NCBI RefSeq assembly: GCF_900113335.1
Contig: NZ_FOOX01000007.1
Location: 1 to 64,000 of the forward strand
Direction: 5' to 3'
Source of the DNA: Desulfotruncus arcticus DSM 17038
GTDB taxonomy: Bacteria; Bacillota; Desulfotomaculia; Desulfotomaculales; Desulfallaceae
Length of the DNA: 64,000 nucleotides
In this document: piece by piece, positions 50,814 to 59,508 of the stretch
Layout of the letters: each line of letters starts with the position of its first letter
How positions within the stretch are numbered: the first letter of the stretch is position 1
Position numbers and translations under genes: made by a program
The notes under the pieces: generated by a model
Told to the model about the DNA's origin: nothing
The model's input: only the letters and a program-made list of their open reading frames with translations
The model's database searches: none

Positions 50814-52226
50814 TTGGCTATGCGCATGGGTTACGGCCTTAATGTCATTCAGACTCAAAAGTTAATAATGACCCCGGAATTGCGCCAGGCCATTGCTGTT
50901 TTGCAATTATCTTCCCTTGAGCTGGGCATGTATATAGAACAGCAGCTTCAGGAAAATCCCATGCTTGAGGTGGGGGAGGAAGAAATTGAACAGGCGACAG
51001 CTGAGGAACAGCCTGCGGCTGCGGAAGACACCGGGGAAAATGAATATGATATTGACTGGCAGGATTATTTTCATGACAGCAGTGATTTAGGATTGACCCG
51101 CTCCGAAGTAAGGCCTGAGCGTAACGAAGTTAGCTATGAAAATTTTATCAGCCGCTCACCGACTTTGTTGGAGCACCTGATGTTTCAGCTCTGCCTTTCT
51201 AAATGTAATGGGCTGCAGTACACCATAGCTGAATATATCATTGGCAATATTGATAATAACGGCTACCTTAATTGTTCAATTGATGAGATAGCCAGCCAGT
51301 TGGGGACCAACCGGGATGCTGTTATGGATGCGCTGACGATTATCCAGACCTTTGATCCCCCTGGCGTAGGTGCCCGCTCTTTGCAGGAATGCCTGCTGCT
51401 TCAGCTTGTGTACCTGGGTATTGACGACGAACTGGTGATTAATGTGGTAACCAGGCACCTGACCGATCTGGCTGAAGGTAAGTATAATCGTTTGGCTCAA
51501 TTATTCAGCGTGTCGGTTCAGGAGTTGCAGCGGGTGGCTGACTTGATTAAAACTTTGGATCCCAAGCCGGGACGCAACTTTAGTGGAAATGGTGAAAACA
51601 GGTACATTGTGCCGGATATTGTTTTAAATAAAGTTGAAGATGAGTATGTGATTATTATTAATGATGTAGCTGTACCCAGGCTGACCATAAATAACACTTA
51701 TCGTACGGTTTTAAACCAGGATAAGGGCGACAACCAAACCAAAAAATTTGTGGAGCATAAGCTAAATGCGGCTGCCTGGTTGATCAAGAGCATTGAACAG
51801 CGACGCCTGACCCTTTATAAAGTAACAAAGTGCCTGGTTGACCTGCAGCGGGACTTTCTTGAATATGGCGTTAAATATTTAAAGCCGCTCAACCTCAAAA
51901 CTGTGGCTGATATTGTCGGGCTGCATGAATCAACGGTTTCCAGGGCTACGTCCAACAAGTATATCCAAACTCCGCAAGGGGTTTTCGAAATGAAGTATTT
52001 CTTCTCCTCCGGCCTGAGCAATACAGGCGGGTCGATGATTTCCGCCGAAAGCATTAAGAAAACAATGCAGGAAATTTTGGAGGTTGAAGATACAAAAAAT
52101 CCGCTTAATGACCAGCAGATTGCTGATATTTTCGGACGCCGGGGAGTAAAAATATCCCGGCGCACAGTCGCTAAGTACCGGGATGAACTAGGTATCCCAC
52201 CCATTAGAATCCGCAAGCGGTATTGA
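50814..52226 (+). CDS. rpoN: RNA polymerase sigma-54 factor
   Basis: Sigma-54 directs polymerase to -24/-12 promoters and needs an enhancer-binding ATPase. Region I is the Gln/Leu-rich MGYGLNVIQTQKLIMTPELR QAIAVLQL, the core-binding domain spans about residues 100-300, a helix-turn-helix follows (LKTVADIVGLHESTVSRATS NKYI), and the RpoN box ISRRTVAKYRDELGIP is near the C-terminus. I prefer TTG 50814, with GGAGG five bases upstream; ATG 50802 would overlap that site. It lies immediately upstream of gap, where many Firmicutes carry cggR. Confidence 0.95.
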   Translation: MAMRMGYGLNVIQTQKLIMTPELRQAIAVLQLSSLELGMYIEQQLQENPMLEVGEEEIEQATAEEQPAAAEDTGENEYDIDWQDYFHDSSDLGLTRSEVRPERNEVSYENFISRSPTLLEHLMFQLCLSKCNGLQYTIAEYIIGNIDNNGYLNCSIDEIASQLGTNRDAVMDALTIIQTFDPPGVGARSLQECLLLQLVYLGIDDELVINVVTRHLTDLAEGKYNRLAQLFSVSVQELQRVADLIKTLDPKPGRNFSGNGENRYIVPDIVLNKVEDEYVIIINDVAVPRLTINNTYRTVLNQDKGDNQTKKFVEHKLNAAAWLIKSIEQRRLTLYKVTKCLVDLQRDFLEYGVKYLKPLNLKTVADIVGLHESTVSRATSNKYIQTPQGVFEMKYFFSSGLSNTGGSMISAESIKKTMQEILEVEDTKNPLNDQQIADIFGRRGVKISRRTVAKYRDELGIPPIRIRKRY

Positions 52227-52558
52227 GTAGGTACTCAATTTTATCAGCATAGCGAAGTAGTTTAAAGAAAGGCCTCTCTTTTTGGGGCTTTATTTTTTTA
52301 TAGTAGTCAGTAGTCAGGAGTAAGTAGTCAGGAGAAAACATAAAAAAAGGAGTCAGTAGTCAGGAGTCATGTAATTTCGGGATAAGAGAACGGTTTATTA
52401 TTATGTAATATTCTGACTCCTGACTCCTGAATTCATTTTTTTATTATTCTTGTATACAAAAAAAGAGGAAACAATCCGTTAATTGAAGAATAAAGTATAT
52501 CATAATTATTAAAATACTGGCGACTAAGGTATACTATTGAAAGGAGCGGGTAACAAAA
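52227..52558. other. rpoN-gap intergenic region
   Basis: It holds a double heptamer array (52302-52436) and AT-rich DNA that must contain the gap promoter; TATACT at about 52531 is a possible -10. No cggR gene or remnant is visible. Confidence 0.5.
52302..52436 (+). repeat. Heptamer array (double left arm) upstream of gap
   Basis: Two left arms (AGTAGTCAGTAGTCAGGAGT, then GGAGTCAGTAGTCAGGAGTC) precede the core AAGAGAACGGTTTATTATTA and a right arm ATTCTGACTCCTGACTCCTG. The duplication of the left arm resembles the locus at 54960-55190. Confidence 0.88.
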
Positions 52559-53590
52559 ATGGCGGTAAGAATTGGGATTAACGGTTTTGGCAGAATAGGA
52601 CGTCTTGTTTTGAGAGTAGCTTTACGGCGTCCCGACATTGAGGTAGTGGCTGTTAATCATAAATCACGCAGGTTACCTATGGATGAGGAATTCGCACCCA
52701 AGCTTGCCCACACACTTAAATATGATTCTATTCATGGCAGGCTGGAAGAAGAAATAGTTGGACATAAAGATACTATATCAGTTAACGGTAAGAAAATAAA
52801 GTTATTATCAAACGGTGACCCGGCGGCTTTACCATGGGGGGATCTGGGCGTTGATCTGGTAGTGGAGTCCACCGGCATATTTAACAGTCCGGACAAAGCA
52901 TCGTCCCACTTAAAAGGCGGAGCTAAAAAGGTGGTAATTTCAGCGCCTGCCAAGGGTGAGTGCCTGACAGTGGTGATGGGGGTCAACGAGGAACTATACG
53001 ACCCGGCCATACATAACGTTGTCAGCAACGCCTCCTGTACCACCAACTGCCTGGCCCCCGTGGCCAAGGTGCTGCATAAAAACTTTGGTATCGTCAAGGG
53101 ACTTATGACCACTGTCCATGCGGTAACCAACAACCAGCAGATTTTAGATATGCCCAGCAAGGATGTCCGGCGTGGACGGGCTGCAACTATGTCAATTATC
53201 CCTACCACCACAGGCGCGGCCAAAGCTGTGGCGCTGGTGCTGCCGGAATTGAAGGGGAAATTAAACGGAATGGCCATGCGGGTGCCCACCCTGAATGTGT
53301 CTGTTGTGGACTTGGTGGCTCAATTACAGAAAAAGGCCACCAGGGAAGAGATCAATGCAGTGCTTAAAAATGCATCCGAAAATGAATTAAAGGGCATACT
53401 GGCATACAGCGAACTTCCGCTGGTTTCCGTGGATTATACCAGCGATTCGCATTCCTCTATCGTTGACGGACTTTCCACTATGGTCATGGATGACGATATG
53501 GTCAAGATTCTGTCCTGGTATGACAACGAGTGGGGTTATTCCAACCGGGTTGTAGATCTTGTTGAATATATAGCCAAAAGAGGTATATAA
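52559..53590 (+). CDS. gap: Glyceraldehyde-3-phosphate dehydrogenase, type I
   Basis: This 343-residue enzyme oxidises glyceraldehyde-3-phosphate to 1,3-bisphosphoglycerate or works in reverse. The active-site SNASCTTNCLAP (catalytic Cys), TTVHAVTNNQ (His) and the C-terminal WYDNEWGYSNRVVDL are standard. In the cofactor loop the usual VNDLTD is VNHKSRRLP: the NAD-selecting Asp is His 34, followed by Lys-Ser-Arg-Arg and a short insertion. This suggests relaxed or NADP preference. It starts the gap-pgk-tpiA-gpmI-eno-secG run. Confidence 0.95.
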   Translation: MAVRIGINGFGRIGRLVLRVALRRPDIEVVAVNHKSRRLPMDEEFAPKLAHTLKYDSIHGRLEEEIVGHKDTISVNGKKIKLLSNGDPAALPWGDLGVDLVVESTGIFNSPDKASSHLKGGAKKVVISAPAKGECLTVVMGVNEELYDPAIHNVVSNASCTTNCLAPVAKVLHKNFGIVKGLMTTVHAVTNNQQILDMPSKDVRRGRAATMSIIPTTTGAAKAVALVLPELKGKLNGMAMRVPTLNVSVVDLVAQLQKKATREEINAVLKNASENELKGILAYSELPLVSVDYTSDSHSSIVDGLSTMVMDDDMVKILSWYDNEWGYSNRVVDLVEYIAKRGI

Positions 53591-53599
53591 TTCTGTAAT

Positions 53600-53684
53600 A
53601 GGAGTCAGGAGTCAGGAGAAAATTTAAGAGCAGGGTTTATCGTCTTGTAATATTCTGAATTCCGACTACTGACTCCTGAATACT
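53600..53684 (+). repeat. Heptamer array between gap and pgk
   Basis: The left arm GGAGTCAGGAGTCAGGAGAA, core AAGAGCAGGGTTTATCGTCT, and right arm TTCTGAATTCCGACTACTGA lie inside a presumed operon. The mRNA would carry it as a long hairpin. Confidence 0.88.
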
Positions 53685-53685
53685 T

Positions 53686-53755
53686 AATTGGGGACATTCC
53701 TCCGACCCCAAATTTACGGCCCTTGAAGAGGAGGTGTGTCCCCATTCCGATTAAG
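53686..53755. repeat. Inverted repeat with GTCCCC motifs ahead of pgk
   Basis: TTAATTGGGGACATTCCTCC (53686-53705) faces GGAGGTGTGTCCCCATTCCG then ATTAA (about 53730-53754). Part of it (53726-53743) is an exact inverted copy of 26586-26603. Confidence 0.65.
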
Positions 53756-53765
53756 GGGGGATTGT

Positions 53766-54953
53766 ATGGCCAAGAAAACCATACGGGATATTGACATCTC
53801 GGGCAAGCGGGTGTTGGTAAGAGTTGATTTCAACGTACCCCTGGACAAAGAAGGTAATGTAACCGATGATACCAGGATTGCAGCGGCACTGCCTAGCATA
53901 AAGTATCTGGTTGGGGAAAAGGCCAAGGTAATCCTGATGTCACACCTGGGGCGCCCCAAAGGCAAGGTGGATGAAAGATACAGCATGGACCCCGTTGCCG
54001 CGCGGCTGCAGCAGTTGCTGCCCGGGGTTTCAGTGCGCAAAGTGGATGATTGCGTAGGGGAAGAGGTGCAGCAGGCAGTTTCGGCTATGACCGGCGGTGA
54101 TGTGCTGCTGCTGGAGAATGTTCGCTTTTACGCCGAGGAAGAAAAAAATGATGAAAATTTTGCCCGAAAGTTGGCCGGGCTTGGCGATATTTATGTGAAC
54201 GATGCTTTTGGCACGGCCCACAGGGCACATGCTTCTACTGCAGGTGTGGCTGAATTTCTGCCTGCAGTGGCGGGTTTCTTAATGGAAAAAGAAATTAAGA
54301 TGCTGGGCCAAGTTTTAGAGTCCCCGGCCAGGCCTTTTGCGGCCATTATAGGTGGTGCCAAAGTTTCTGATAAGATCGCTGTGATTAATAATCTGTTGGA
54401 CAAGGTCAGCGCCTTGCTCATTGGCGGAGGAATGGCCAATACTTTTTTAAAGGCCGGTGGCAGGGAAGTTGGCAAGTCGCTGCTTGAAGCAGATAAGGTG
54501 GATCTGGCCAGAGAGCTTTTGCAGAAAGCCGGGGATAAAGGCGTTGATCTGCTGCTGCCCGTTGACGTGGTTGTGGCCCCGGCTGCCTCGCCCGATGTTG
54601 AATCCAGGGTGGTGCCTGCTGATGGCATTCCCGAGGATTCTATGGCGCTGGATATAGGACCGCAAACCGTAACTAATTTCAGCGAACGCATTAAGGAAGC
54701 TGCCACGATAGTATGGAACGGCCCCATGGGCGTGTTTGAAATGGAACCCTTTGCCGGTGGGACAATGGCAATAGCCAGGGCCGTGGCTGACAGTGCGGCA
54801 GTTTCGGTTATTGGTGGGGGCGATTCCGTGTCGGCGGTCAAAAAAGCCGGGGTGGCAGACAAAGTGACCCACATATCCACCGGCGGAGGCGCGTCGCTGG
54901 AATTTTTAGAAGGTAAGGTGCTGCCCGGCGTGGCGGCGCTGCAGGATAAATAA
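53766..54953 (+). CDS. pgk: Phosphoglycerate kinase
   Basis: PGK transfers phosphate from 1,3-bisphosphoglycerate to ADP. The 395-residue length is normal. [20 protein letters not shown] with [11 protein letters not shown] form the substrate site; [18 protein letters not shown] and the nucleotide motif [20 protein letters not shown] with [13 protein letters not shown] follow. ATG 53766 has AAGGGGGGA upstream; an in-frame start 30 bases earlier lies in repeat DNA and is unlikely. Confidence 0.97.
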   Translation: MAKKTIRDIDISGKRVLVRVDFNVPLDKEGNVTDDTRIAAALPSIKYLVGEKAKVILMSHLGRPKGKVDERYSMDPVAARLQQLLPGVSVRKVDDCVGEEVQQAVSAMTGGDVLLLENVRFYAEEEKNDENFARKLAGLGDIYVNDAFGTAHRAHASTAGVAEFLPAVAGFLMEKEIKMLGQVLESPARPFAAIIGGAKVSDKIAVINNLLDKVSALLIGGGMANTFLKAGGREVGKSLLEADKVDLARELLQKAGDKGVDLLLPVDVVVAPAASPDVESRVVPADGIPEDSMALDIGPQTVTNFSERIKEAATIVWNGPMGVFEMEPFAGGTMAIARAVADSAAVSVIGGGDSVSAVKKAGVADKVTHISTGGGASLEFLEGKVLPGVAALQDK

Positions 54954-55218
54954 ATTTATCCAGGAGTCAGGAGTCAGAATACAGGAGTCAGAAGAAAATA
55001 TAAATAACGGCCTATTCTTAAGTAATATTTGGTAACGTGTTGAAGTTTTTAATATTTACAAATTAGACGGTGTATATAGTTAAAGACTTGCTTTTAAATG
55101 GGTATATGCAGCAATCGCTTGATTACGAGTTACTGCGGTTAAATGAATGTGTTTTATTCTGAATTCTGACTACTGACTACTGACTCCTCAGTAAAAACGG
55201 TTACCGGGGTGAATAAAA
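54954..55218. repeat. Split heptamer arrays between pgk and tpiA
   Basis: Left arms lie at 54960-54993 (CAGGAGTCAGGAGTCAGAAT and CAGGAGTCAGAAG) and a right arm at 55155-55190 (ATTCTGAATTCTGACTACTG and on). They are separated by about 160 AT-rich bases without a recognisable gene. Confidence 0.8.
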
Positions 55219-56004
55219 GTGCGAAAGCCTATTATAGCGGGAAACTGGAAAATGTATAAGACCGTCGGTGAGGCGGTCAATTTTGTTGTTTCTTTTAAAA
55301 AACAGGTAGCTGGTTTATCCGGGGTGGAAATCGTACTGTGCCCGCCTTTCACCGCTCTGGCGACGGTGGCCGGGCAGCTGGCCGGGACAGGAATAGAACT
55401 GGGGGCCCAGAACATGCACCGGGAGGCCGAGGGCGCCTATACCGGGGAGATCTCTCCCGTTATGCTCAAGGAAGCCGGGTGCAAGTATGTTATACTTGGC
55501 CATTCCGAGCGCCGGCAGTTTTTTGGTGAAACAGACGAAACGGTAAATAAGAAAGTGTTTGCCGCCCTGGAGCATGGCCTGGTACCCATTGTTTGTGTGG
55601 GTGAGCGGCTGGAGGAACGGGAAGCCGGCAGGACCGAGGAAGTGGTGCGCCGGCAGGTTGAGGGTTCGCTGGCCGGCCTTAGCGCAGCCAGGGCGGCGGG
55701 CCTGGTGGTGGCTTACGAGCCGGTTTGGGCCATTGGCACGGGCCGCACGGCCTCAAGTGAAGATGCCCAGCAGGTTAACGGATTCATCCGGGAAACTCTG
55801 GGCCGGTTGCTGGGAGCCGATTTTGCCGCAGCCACCCGCATCCAGTACGGGGGGAGTGTTAAGCCGGGCAACGCCGCCGGTCTAATGGCCCAGCCCGATA
55901 TCGACGGCGCGCTGGTTGGCGGGGCCAGCCTGGACGCCGAAAGCTTTGCGGGAATTATAAAGAAGACTGGTTCAGTTGGGGTTCTGACCCCAACTGAACC
56001 TTAG
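55219..56004 (+). CDS. tpiA: Triosephosphate isomerase
   Basis: This 261-residue TIM barrel interconverts dihydroxyacetone phosphate and glyceraldehyde-3-phosphate. AGNWKMYKT holds Asn and Lys of the active site, ILGHSERRQFFGE the electrophilic His, VVAYEPVWAIGTG the catalytic Glu and flexible loop, and YGGSVKPGNA the phosphate site. The C-terminus (GIIKKTGSVGVLTPTEP) is encoded by the first hairpin of a repeat element at 55954-56077, so the normal end has been replaced or extended by about 12 residues. It starts at GTG 55219 with GGGGTGA upstream. Confidence 0.96.
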   Translation: MRKPIIAGNWKMYKTVGEAVNFVVSFKKQVAGLSGVEIVLCPPFTALATVAGQLAGTGIELGAQNMHREAEGAYTGEISPVMLKEAGCKYVILGHSERRQFFGETDETVNKKVFAALEHGLVPIVCVGERLEEREAGRTEEVVRRQVEGSLAGLSAARAAGLVVAYEPVWAIGTGRTASSEDAQQVNGFIRETLGRLLGADFAAATRIQYGGSVKPGNAAGLMAQPDIDGALVGGASLDAESFAGIIKKTGSVGVLTPTEP

Positions 56005-56077
56005 TCGCACTTATTTCGAGCTTACAGCCTGTTAATCCCCAACCTAAGAGGGCGGGGTTTTACAGGCTGTGCGAAGA
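55954..56077 (+). repeat. Double-hairpin element, copy A (tpiA 3' end)
   Basis: Hairpin one is GGTTCAGTTGGGG-TTCTGA-CCCCAACTGAACC (55969-56000). Hairpin two is a nested stem: TCGCAC (56005-56010) with GTGCGA (56069-56074), ACAGCCTGT (56024-56032) with ACAGGCTGT (56062-56070), and CCCC with GGGG inside. Nearly the same sequence occurs in reverse orientation at 61988-62114. There is no ORF. The structure suggests a MITE or REP-like element mobilised by a Y1 (IS200/IS605-type) transposase; this is inference. Confidence 0.85.
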
Positions 56078-56101
56078 TCAAGAATTTGGGAGGAAGTTAA
56101 T

Positions 56102-57649
56102 TTGGCATCAGTTAAAAAGCCCCTGGTGCTGATAATTTTGGACGGATGGGGCTTGAGCGAAAAAAAAGAGGGCAACGCCATAGCACAGGCCCGCAAGCCC
56201 AACATGGACGGGCTGTTGGCCGGGTATCCCCATACTGCACTGGCCAGTTCGGGGGAGGATGTGGGCTTGCCCCACGGGCAGATGGGTAATTCCGAAGTGG
56301 GGCACCTGAATATGGGCGCCGGGAGGGTGGTGTACCAGGAGCTAACCAGGATCAGCCGCGCCATACGTGACCGTAATTTTTACGATAACCCGGTGCTGCT
56401 GGATGCTGTTGAAAAAGCCCGGGAGCGTAAATCGGCGCTGCATCTGATGGGGTTACTGTCGGACGGCGGGGTGCACAGCCACATCCAACACCTTTACGCC
56501 TTGCTGGAACTGGCCAGGGACCAGGGGGTGGACCGTGTTTTTGTACATGCTTTTTTAGACGGGCGGGATGTGCCCCCGGCCAACGCCAAAGAGTACATAA
56601 TTCCTTTAACCGAAAAGATGGAGAAAATGGAGTGCGGCCGGGTGGCCACGGTTATGGGCCGTTATTACGCCATGGACCGGGACCGGAGATGGGAAAGGGT
56701 TAAAGAGGCGTATGACGCTATGGTGCTTGGTGAGGGCTTTAAAGCCAAATCGGCGCTGGAAGCGGTGGAGCAGGCCTATGCCCGCCAGGAGACCGACGAG
56801 TTTGTCAAACCGACGGTTATTGCAGATGATCAAGGAGAGCCGGTGGGCCGGGTTGCCGACGGTGATGTGGTTATTTTCTTTAACTTCCGTCCCGACCGGG
56901 CCAGGGAAATCACCCGGGCCTTGGTTGATGAAAAATTTGACGGTTTTGAACGGCCGCAAAGGCACCCCAAGGTGCATTACGTATGCATGACCCAGTATGA
57001 TAAAACCATTGAGGCTCCGGTGGCCTTCCGGCCCCAGGTGCTGGTTAATACACTGGGGGAAGTGCTCAGTTATCATAATTTAAGACAGCTGCGCCTGGCC
57101 GAAACCGAAAAATATGCCCACGTTACGTTTTTCTTTAATGGCGGGGTGGAGCAGCCCAACAAGGGCGAGGATCGCGTGCTGATCCCCTCACCCAAGGTGG
57201 CAACCTATGATTTGAAGCCTGATATGAGTGCCGGAGAGGTTACCGATGCTCTGATCAATAAGCTGGGCGATAAGGTCTATGACGTTGTCATTATGAATTA
57301 CGCCAATCCGGACATGGTGGGGCATACCGGAGTGATGCAGGCTGCAGTTAAGGCGGTTGAGTATGTGGACCGGTGCGTCGGCCGGGCGGTAAAGGCAGTA
57401 AAAGAAGCCGGGGGAATAACTATTTTAACCGCCGACCACGGTAATGCCGAAGAGATGCAGGATGAAGCCGGGCATCCTCATACCGCACATACCACGGACC
57501 CGGTGCCGTTTATTTTAGTGGATGACGATTGCGTGGGGGCCGGGCTGCGGGCCGGCTCACTGCAGGACGTTGCCCCCACTATGCTGGATTTATTGGGGCT
57601 GGAAAAACCGCCTGAAATGACGGGCAATAGTTTGCTGGAGAAAAAATAA
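56102..57649 (+). CDS. gpmI: 2,3-bisphosphoglycerate-independent phosphoglycerate mutase
   Basis: This 515-residue di-manganese enzyme converts 3-phosphoglycerate to 2-phosphoglycerate. The metal and phosphoserine sites are visible: [18 protein letters not shown], the nucleophile Ser in [18 protein letters not shown] (about residue 62), FLDGRDVPP, and [13 protein letters not shown] chose TTG 56102 because GGGAGG lies eight bases upstream. The enzyme form is typical of spore formers, where its manganese and pH sensitivity matters in the forespore. Confidence 0.96.
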   Translation: MASVKKPLVLIILDGWGLSEKKEGNAIAQARKPNMDGLLAGYPHTALASSGEDVGLPHGQMGNSEVGHLNMGAGRVVYQELTRISRAIRDRNFYDNPVLLDAVEKARERKSALHLMGLLSDGGVHSHIQHLYALLELARDQGVDRVFVHAFLDGRDVPPANAKEYIIPLTEKMEKMECGRVATVMGRYYAMDRDRRWERVKEAYDAMVLGEGFKAKSALEAVEQAYARQETDEFVKPTVIADDQGEPVGRVADGDVVIFFNFRPDRAREITRALVDEKFDGFERPQRHPKVHYVCMTQYDKTIEAPVAFRPQVLVNTLGEVLSYHNLRQLRLAETEKYAHVTFFFNGGVEQPNKGEDRVLIPSPKVATYDLKPDMSAGEVTDALINKLGDKVYDVVIMNYANPDMVGHTGVMQAAVKAVEYVDRCVGRAVKAVKEAGGITILTADHGNAEEMQDEAGHPHTAHTTDPVPFILVDDDCVGAGLRAGSLQDVAPTMLDLLGLEKPPEMTGNSLLEKK

Positions 57650-57663
57650 GAGGAGGTATCTAG

Positions 57664-58956
<1,293 letters not shown>

Positions 58957-59036
58957 TTCATCGTCGTTCGATAAAGACATGCTTGCTTTCTCCTTTCGGG
59001 TGTATTAAAATGTCATTAATTGATAAGGAGGAATAA

Positions 59037-59273
59037 GTGGTGGTTGTACAAGTGATACTTACCGTTTTGCACGTTATTCTGTGTATTGGACTAATTGCTA
59101 TTATCCTGCTGCAATCAGGAAAAAGCGCAGGTTTGTCGGGAGCCATTGCCGGCGGCGCTGAAACGTTCTTTGGCAAGAAAAAAGGTTTGGATGAGTTTTT
59201 GGGTAAGATAACCGTGTATGTGGCGGTTGCTTTTGCCGTTACATCGGTGGTGCTGGTGATAATAACAGGTTAA
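59037..59273 (+). CDS. secG: Preprotein translocase subunit SecG
   Basis: This 78-residue protein has two transmembrane helices (VILTVLHVILCIGLIAIILL and ITVYVAVAFAVTSVVLVIIT) joined by the SecG loop QSGKSAGLSGAIAGGAETFFGKK. It assists SecYE-mediated export. It starts at GTG 59037 with AAGGAGG upstream and follows eno after 80 bases, an arrangement common in Firmicutes. A terminator follows at once. Confidence 0.95.
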   Translation: MVVVQVILTVLHVILCIGLIAIILLQSGKSAGLSGAIAGGAETFFGKKKGLDEFLGKITVYVAVAFAVTSVVLVIITG

Positions 59274-59280
59274 TAAAAAT

Positions 59281-59303
59281 TCCGGGCCAGCCCGGATTTT
59301 TTA
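59281..59303 (+). terminator. Terminator of the glycolytic-secG operon
   Basis: TCCGGGC and GCCCGGA pair around CA, followed by TTTTTTATT. Confidence 0.9.
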
Positions 59304-59364
59304 TTCGCCAAAATATAATAGATGCATAAATATTTACGCTTAAAGCATAGTATTATTTATGCAA

Positions 59365-59508
59365 TTGTCAATTTTTACTCCCTATGCTATAATTTTTATG
59401 GACATGATGGGTTAAAGGAGGTGAGTTTTGCGACCCTGATAGCGTAGACGGAGTATTGAGTTGCTTGTGAAAAAATATTTATTATGGGGAAGAGGAGGGT
59501 AAATTTAA
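59365..59508 (+). promoter_or_regulatory. hppA promoter and leader with a possible micro-ORF
   Basis: TTGTCA (59365-59370) and TATAAT (59388-59393) have 17-base spacing. The leader of about 108 bases contains a perfect Shine-Dalgarno AAAGGAGGTGA at about 59415, followed by TTG CGA CCC TGA, a possible three-codon ORF. A second site, GAGGAGGG, serves hppA. Whether the micro-ORF is translated is unknown. Confidence 0.55.

Noticed and set aside
18649-55190. Heptamer arrays as a CRISPR array
   Set aside because: Units are 7 bp, contiguous and without unique spacers, and lie at scattered loci in inverted arms; no cas genes are present.
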